This document shows positions 49,454-52,591 of a DNA stretch of 52,591 nt, one piece after another; position 1 is the stretch's first letter, and each line of letters starts with the position of its first letter. The notes beneath the pieces are model-generated. The model ran no database searches. It saw only the letters and a list, made by a program, of their open reading frames with translations, and was not told where the DNA came from. Origin of the DNA: an uncultured Ectothiorhodospiraceae bacterium (lineage in GTDB: Bacteria; Pseudomonadota; Gammaproteobacteria; UBA9214); the NCBI GenBank assembly GCA_947258515.1, contig CAMYIO010000040.1, positions 1 to 52,591 on the forward strand, given 5' to 3'. The translations under genes and the position numbers were made by a program.

Positions 49454-52180
49454 ATGTCCGAGAAACAATCCCGACCCCTGCTGCTGGTTGACGGGTCATC
49501 CTATCTTTACCGGGCCTTTCATGTCCCCAATCTGCAGCAACTGACGAATTCGCGCGGTGAGCCCACCGGCGCGGTGTATGGCGTTACCAACATGCTGCGC
49601 AGCCTCATCAAGGAGTACCAGCCGCAACTGATGGCAGTGGTATTCGACGCCCGTGGCAAGACTTTCCGCCACGAGCTGTACAGCGATTACAAGGCGAACC
49701 GTCCGTCCATGCCGGAGGAACTGGCCGCACAGGTCGAGCCCTTGCACGCGTTGGTGCGCGCCATGGGCCTGCCGTTGCTGCAGGTCCCGGATGTGGAAGC
49801 CGACGATGTCATTGGTACGCTGGCCGGTGAAGCGGCCCGACTGGGCATGGAGACCGTGATCTCGACAGGGGACAAGGACATGGCGCAGCTGGTTGATGAC
49901 CACGTGACGCTGGTGAACACCATGTCACGCACCACGCTGGATAGCACCGGTGTGGAGGAAAAATTCGGTGTCACGCCGTCACAGATCATTGACTATCTGG
50001 CCCTGACGGGCGACAGCTCCGATAATATTCCGGGCGTCCCCGGGGTCGGGCCAAAAACGGCGGCCAAGTGGCTGCTGACCCATGGATCGCTGGACAACAT
50101 CATGGCGCATGCCGGTGACATCAAGGGCAAGGTGGGTGAAAGCCTGCGCGAGCACCTCGACAGGTTGCCGCTGTCAAGACAGCTGACAACGATTCGCTGT
50201 GACGTCGAACTGGAAAGCGGCCCGCAGGATTTGCAGATGCAGGTGCCGGATGTTGAGCAGCTGCGACAGCTTTATTCCGATCTTGATTTCATTCGCCTGC
50301 TGGAAGAGCTGGATAGGGCAGCGGCCGCAGACGGCGAACCCGACAATGCCACGGCTCCAGGGGGCGACGCGCCGGACTACCAGACGGTGCTCACACAGGG
50401 GCAACTGGATGACTGGCTGGCGCGCCTGCAACAGGCCGGTGTGTTTGCCTTCGATACCGAGACCACCAGCCTGGATTACATGGCGGCACGCATCGTCGGG
50501 GTGTCGTTTGCAGTTGCCGCCAACGAGGCCGCGTATGTGCCGCTGGCGCATGACTACCCCGGCGCGCCCGAGCAGCTGAATCGCGAGGCGGTGCTGGCCC
50601 AGCTGCAGCCGTTGCTTGAAAATAGTGAATTATCAAAAATTGGTCATAACATTAAATATGACCGTAACGTGTTGGCAAACCATGGAATTAAACTGGACGG
50701 GCTGGGCTATGACAGCATGCTCGAGTCCTATGTACTGGACAGCACGGCGGTGCGTCATGACATGGACTCGGTGGCCCTTAAGTACCTCGGGCACAGCAAT
50801 ATCAAGTTTACGGACGTCGCCGGCAAGGGTGCGAAGCAGCTGACATTCAATGAAGTCCCCGTGGAGACGGCCGCGCCCTACGCGGCGGAAGATGCGGATA
50901 TCACCTGGCAGTTACATGCCGCCATGTGGCCGCAACTCACGGCGACCCCGGCGTTGCAGCATATCTTCACCGACATGGAAATGCCGCTGGTGACCGTGCT
51001 GTCGGACATGGAGCAGACCGGTGTGGTCATCGACACCGGCATGCTGGCAAAGCAAAGCGGCGAACTGGCGAAACGTATCACGGACATCGAGCAGGAAGCG
51101 CACCGCGAGGCCGGCCAGCCCTTTAACCTCGGGTCGCCGAAGCAGATTCAGCAGCTGTTGTTCGACAAGTTGCAGTTGCCGGTACTGGCCAAGACACCGA
51201 AAGGTGCACCGTCAACGGCGGAATCTGTGCTGCAGGAACTGGCGCTGGACTATCCACTGCCACGGCTGATTCTGGAGCACCGTTCCCTGAGCAAACTGAA
51301 ATCCACCTATACCGACAAGTTGCCGCAGCAGGTCTGTCTGGATAGCGGCCGGGTACATACCTCCTACCACCAGGCGGTGGCAGCCACCGGCCGGCTGTCC
51401 TCATCTGATCCTAATTTGCAGAATATCCCGGTGCGCACCGAGGAGGGGCGGCGCATACGTCAGGCCTTTGTGGCACCGCCGGGCAAGGTGTTGCTTGCTG
51501 CAGACTATTCACAGATTGAACTGCGCATTATGGCGCACCTGTCAGCGGATAAGGGATTGCTGCAAGCCTTTTCCGAGGGACAGGATGTGCACCGCGCCAC
51601 GGCGGCAGAAGTCTTCGGTGTGACGCCGGATGCGGTCAGCAACGAGCAGCGCCGTTCCGCGAAGGCGATAAATTTTGGCCTGATCTACGGCATGTCCGCG
51701 TTTGGACTGGCGAAGCAGTTGAGTATTGCGCGCGGCGCGGCACAGGAATATATCGATGTCTATTTTGCACGCTATCCGGGGGTACAGGGCTACATGGAAG
51801 CGACCCGGGAGCAGGCACGCCAGCAGGGTTACGTGGAGACCGTGTTCGGCCGGCGTCTGTACCTGCCGGATATCAATGCCCGCAACGGCCAGTTGCGCGC
51901 GGCTGCCGAGCGCACGGCCATCAATGCACCCATGCAGGGTACGGCCGCCGATATAATCAAGCGCGCCATGATCGACATGCACCGCTGGCTGGTGAGTGTT
52001 AACGGGCTCGATATCACCATGATCATGCAGGTGCACGATGAGCTGGTCTTCGAGGTGGCTGAAGCCGATGTGGAGGCCGTGAAGACACCCGTCACCGAGC
52101 GTATGTGCGGCGCGGCATCACTGAAGGTGCCACTACTGGTGGATATCGGCGTGGGCGCCAATTGGGATGAGGCGCATTAG
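49454..52180 (+). CDS. polA: DNA polymerase I
   Basis: A 908-residue family A polymerase for Okazaki-fragment processing and repair. Residues 1-300 form the 5'-3' exonuclease (LLVDGSSYLYRAFHV; STGDKDMAQLV). The 3'-5' exonuclease begins FAFDTETTSLD, so both acidic catalytic residues are present and proofreading should work. The polymerase carries motif A LLAADYSQIELRIMAHLS, motif B RRSAKAINFGLIYGMSAFG and motif C MIMQVHDELVFEV near residue 860. The start ATG at 49454 is in the expected place, with no strong Shine-Dalgarno. It is divergent from the DUF2782-like gene. Confidence 0.98.
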   Translation: MSEKQSRPLLLVDGSSYLYRAFHVPNLQQLTNSRGEPTGAVYGVTNMLRSLIKEYQPQLMAVVFDARGKTFRHELYSDYKANRPSMPEELAAQVEPLHALVRAMGLPLLQVPDVEADDVIGTLAGEAARLGMETVISTGDKDMAQLVDDHVTLVNTMSRTTLDSTGVEEKFGVTPSQIIDYLALTGDSSDNIPGVPGVGPKTAAKWLLTHGSLDNIMAHAGDIKGKVGESLREHLDRLPLSRQLTTIRCDVELESGPQDLQMQVPDVEQLRQLYSDLDFIRLLEELDRAAAADGEPDNATAPGGDAPDYQTVLTQGQLDDWLARLQQAGVFAFDTETTSLDYMAARIVGVSFAVAANEAAYVPLAHDYPGAPEQLNREAVLAQLQPLLENSELSKIGHNIKYDRNVLANHGIKLDGLGYDSMLESYVLDSTAVRHDMDSVALKYLGHSNIKFTDVAGKGAKQLTFNEVPVETAAPYAAEDADITWQLHAAMWPQLTATPALQHIFTDMEMPLVTVLSDMEQTGVVIDTGMLAKQSGELAKRITDIEQEAHREAGQPFNLGSPKQIQQLLFDKLQLPVLAKTPKGAPSTAESVLQELALDYPLPRLILEHRSLSKLKSTYTDKLPQQVCLDSGRVHTSYHQAVAATGRLSSSDPNLQNIPVRTEEGRRIRQAFVAPPGKVLLAADYSQIELRIMAHLSADKGLLQAFSEGQDVHRATAAEVFGVTPDAVSNEQRRSAKAINFGLIYGMSAFGLAKQLSIARGAAQEYIDVYFARYPGVQGYMEATREQARQQGYVETVFGRRLYLPDINARNGQLRAAAERTAINAPMQGTAADIIKRAMIDMHRWLVSVNGLDITMIMQVHDELVFEVAEADVEAVKTPVTERMCGAASLKVPLLVDIGVGANWDEAH

Positions 52181-52443
52181 TCCAAAACGTGCCGAACAGT
52201 GAGATACTGCAATAGGAAAAATATTTAAGTTATTGTATTAATGAAAATATTTATTAGTGTTTTATATAATAATATTGTATTCAGTATATAATTCTGCCTG
52301 CTCTGGGTAAACGCCTGGGTTCGGGCGATGGTTTCAGGCCTGTCCAGCTGCTCACAAGCTTAACAGAGAAATATTCATAATCCATTGTATTAATTATATA
52401 AATAAATATATAACACCCTATTATTTAGTATCTATCTATCTAG
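52181..52443. other. AT-rich spacer after polA
   Basis: About 260 bp with long A/T runs (52220-52290 and 52385-52440) and a short CTAT tandem at 52429-52440. No gene or obvious terminator was recognised. It ends at the CTAG that borders the insertion sequence. Confidence 0.5.
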
Positions 52444-52591
52444 GAGCCTGTCGGACTTAGGTGATCGTAGCGAGCATGATGGGAGAACGAGAACAAATGG
52501 TCACGATTTCGAGGCGCATAGTGGGCCTACGCAACGAGGAATCGGGGGTATTTGGGCCGTTCTCCCATCAGCGCAGTAGATTAATCCTAAG
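52444..52591 (+). mobile_element. Left end of an insertion sequence, cut by the window edge
   Basis: Beginning GAGCCTGTCGGACTTAGGTG just after CTAG (52440-52443), this is the longest copy of the end also seen at 20701-20768 and 36790-36882. It continues past the point where the other copies stop (AGGAATCGGGGGTATTTGGG), so the internal part of the element, including any transposase, may follow outside the window. The transposase family cannot be told from this sequence. Confidence 0.75.

Noticed and set aside
52429-52440. CTAT tandem repeat next to the insertion sequence
   Set aside because: Only three units long; too short to count as a meaningful repeat or a CRISPR-like array.

Overview
The window looks like a chromosomal segment of a free-living gammaproteobacterium. 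The F1 ATP synthase genes atpA-atpG-atpD-atpC run into glmU and glmS. A DUF2782-like gene sits divergent to polA, and GTAG-headed REP palindromes of the type common in gammaproteobacteria lie between several genes. The genus cannot be fixed from this sequence alone. No rRNA, tRNA, CRISPR array or prophage was recognised.

Layout. (1) 1-12.8 kb is housekeeping: atpA (5' end missing), atpG, atpD, atpC, an FKBP/SlyD-type isomerase overlapping atpC, glmU, a 290-bp element with 34-bp perfect inverted repeats that supplies the glmS ribosome binding site, glmS, two small unknown genes, a UvrD-type helicase and an exported unknown protein. (2) 13.0-23.7 kb is a surface-glycan island of more AT-rich, partly decayed DNA. 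Intact genes are a phospholipase-D-like protein, a NeuB-type synthase, a NeuA-HAD phosphatase fusion, two putative surface-carbohydrate proteins, a putative glycosyl/glycerophosphotransferase and a pyruvyl transferase. Between them lie fragments of an ELM1-like gene, a Gfo/Idh oxidoreductase, a second neuB, a second neuA and a GT4 glycosyltransferase. (3) 24.0-41.8 kb is best explained as a sphingolipid (ceramide) locus: MsbA-like ABC exporter, serine palmitoyltransferase, acyl carrier protein, ketoreductase-like SDR, acyl-AMP ligase, HIT protein, GNAT-fold putative ceramide synthase, two nucleotidyltransferases, LptF and LptG homologues, a phosphodiesterase, a CDP-alcohol phosphotransferase, a Tam41-like protein, a broken sulfotransferase and an LpxO-like hydroxylase. 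(4) 41.8-52.2 kb holds a membrane PAS-GGDEF-EAL protein, a TRAP transporter (DctP, DctQ, DctM) interrupted by a PagL-like barrel gene, a DUF2782-like gene and polA.

Working together. Region 3 can be read as one lipid assembly line. An acyl chain is activated and loaded on a dedicated carrier, condensed with serine, reduced, N-acylated, given a phospho-headgroup from a CDP-activated precursor, hydroxylated, flipped by the ABC exporter and perhaps moved to the outer membrane by LptF/LptG-like permeases. The first five steps match the known Caulobacter crescentus ceramide gene set. The headgroup and transport steps are inference. Region 2 would make a nonulosonic-acid surface glycan through a 9-phosphate route, but much of an older version of the locus has been deleted.

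Mobile DNA. One insertion-sequence end occurs three times: a 68-bp miniature copy at 20.7 kb, a solo end at 36.8 kb and the start of a copy at the right edge. All are bordered by CTAG. Two of them have replaced the C-termini of neighbouring genes.
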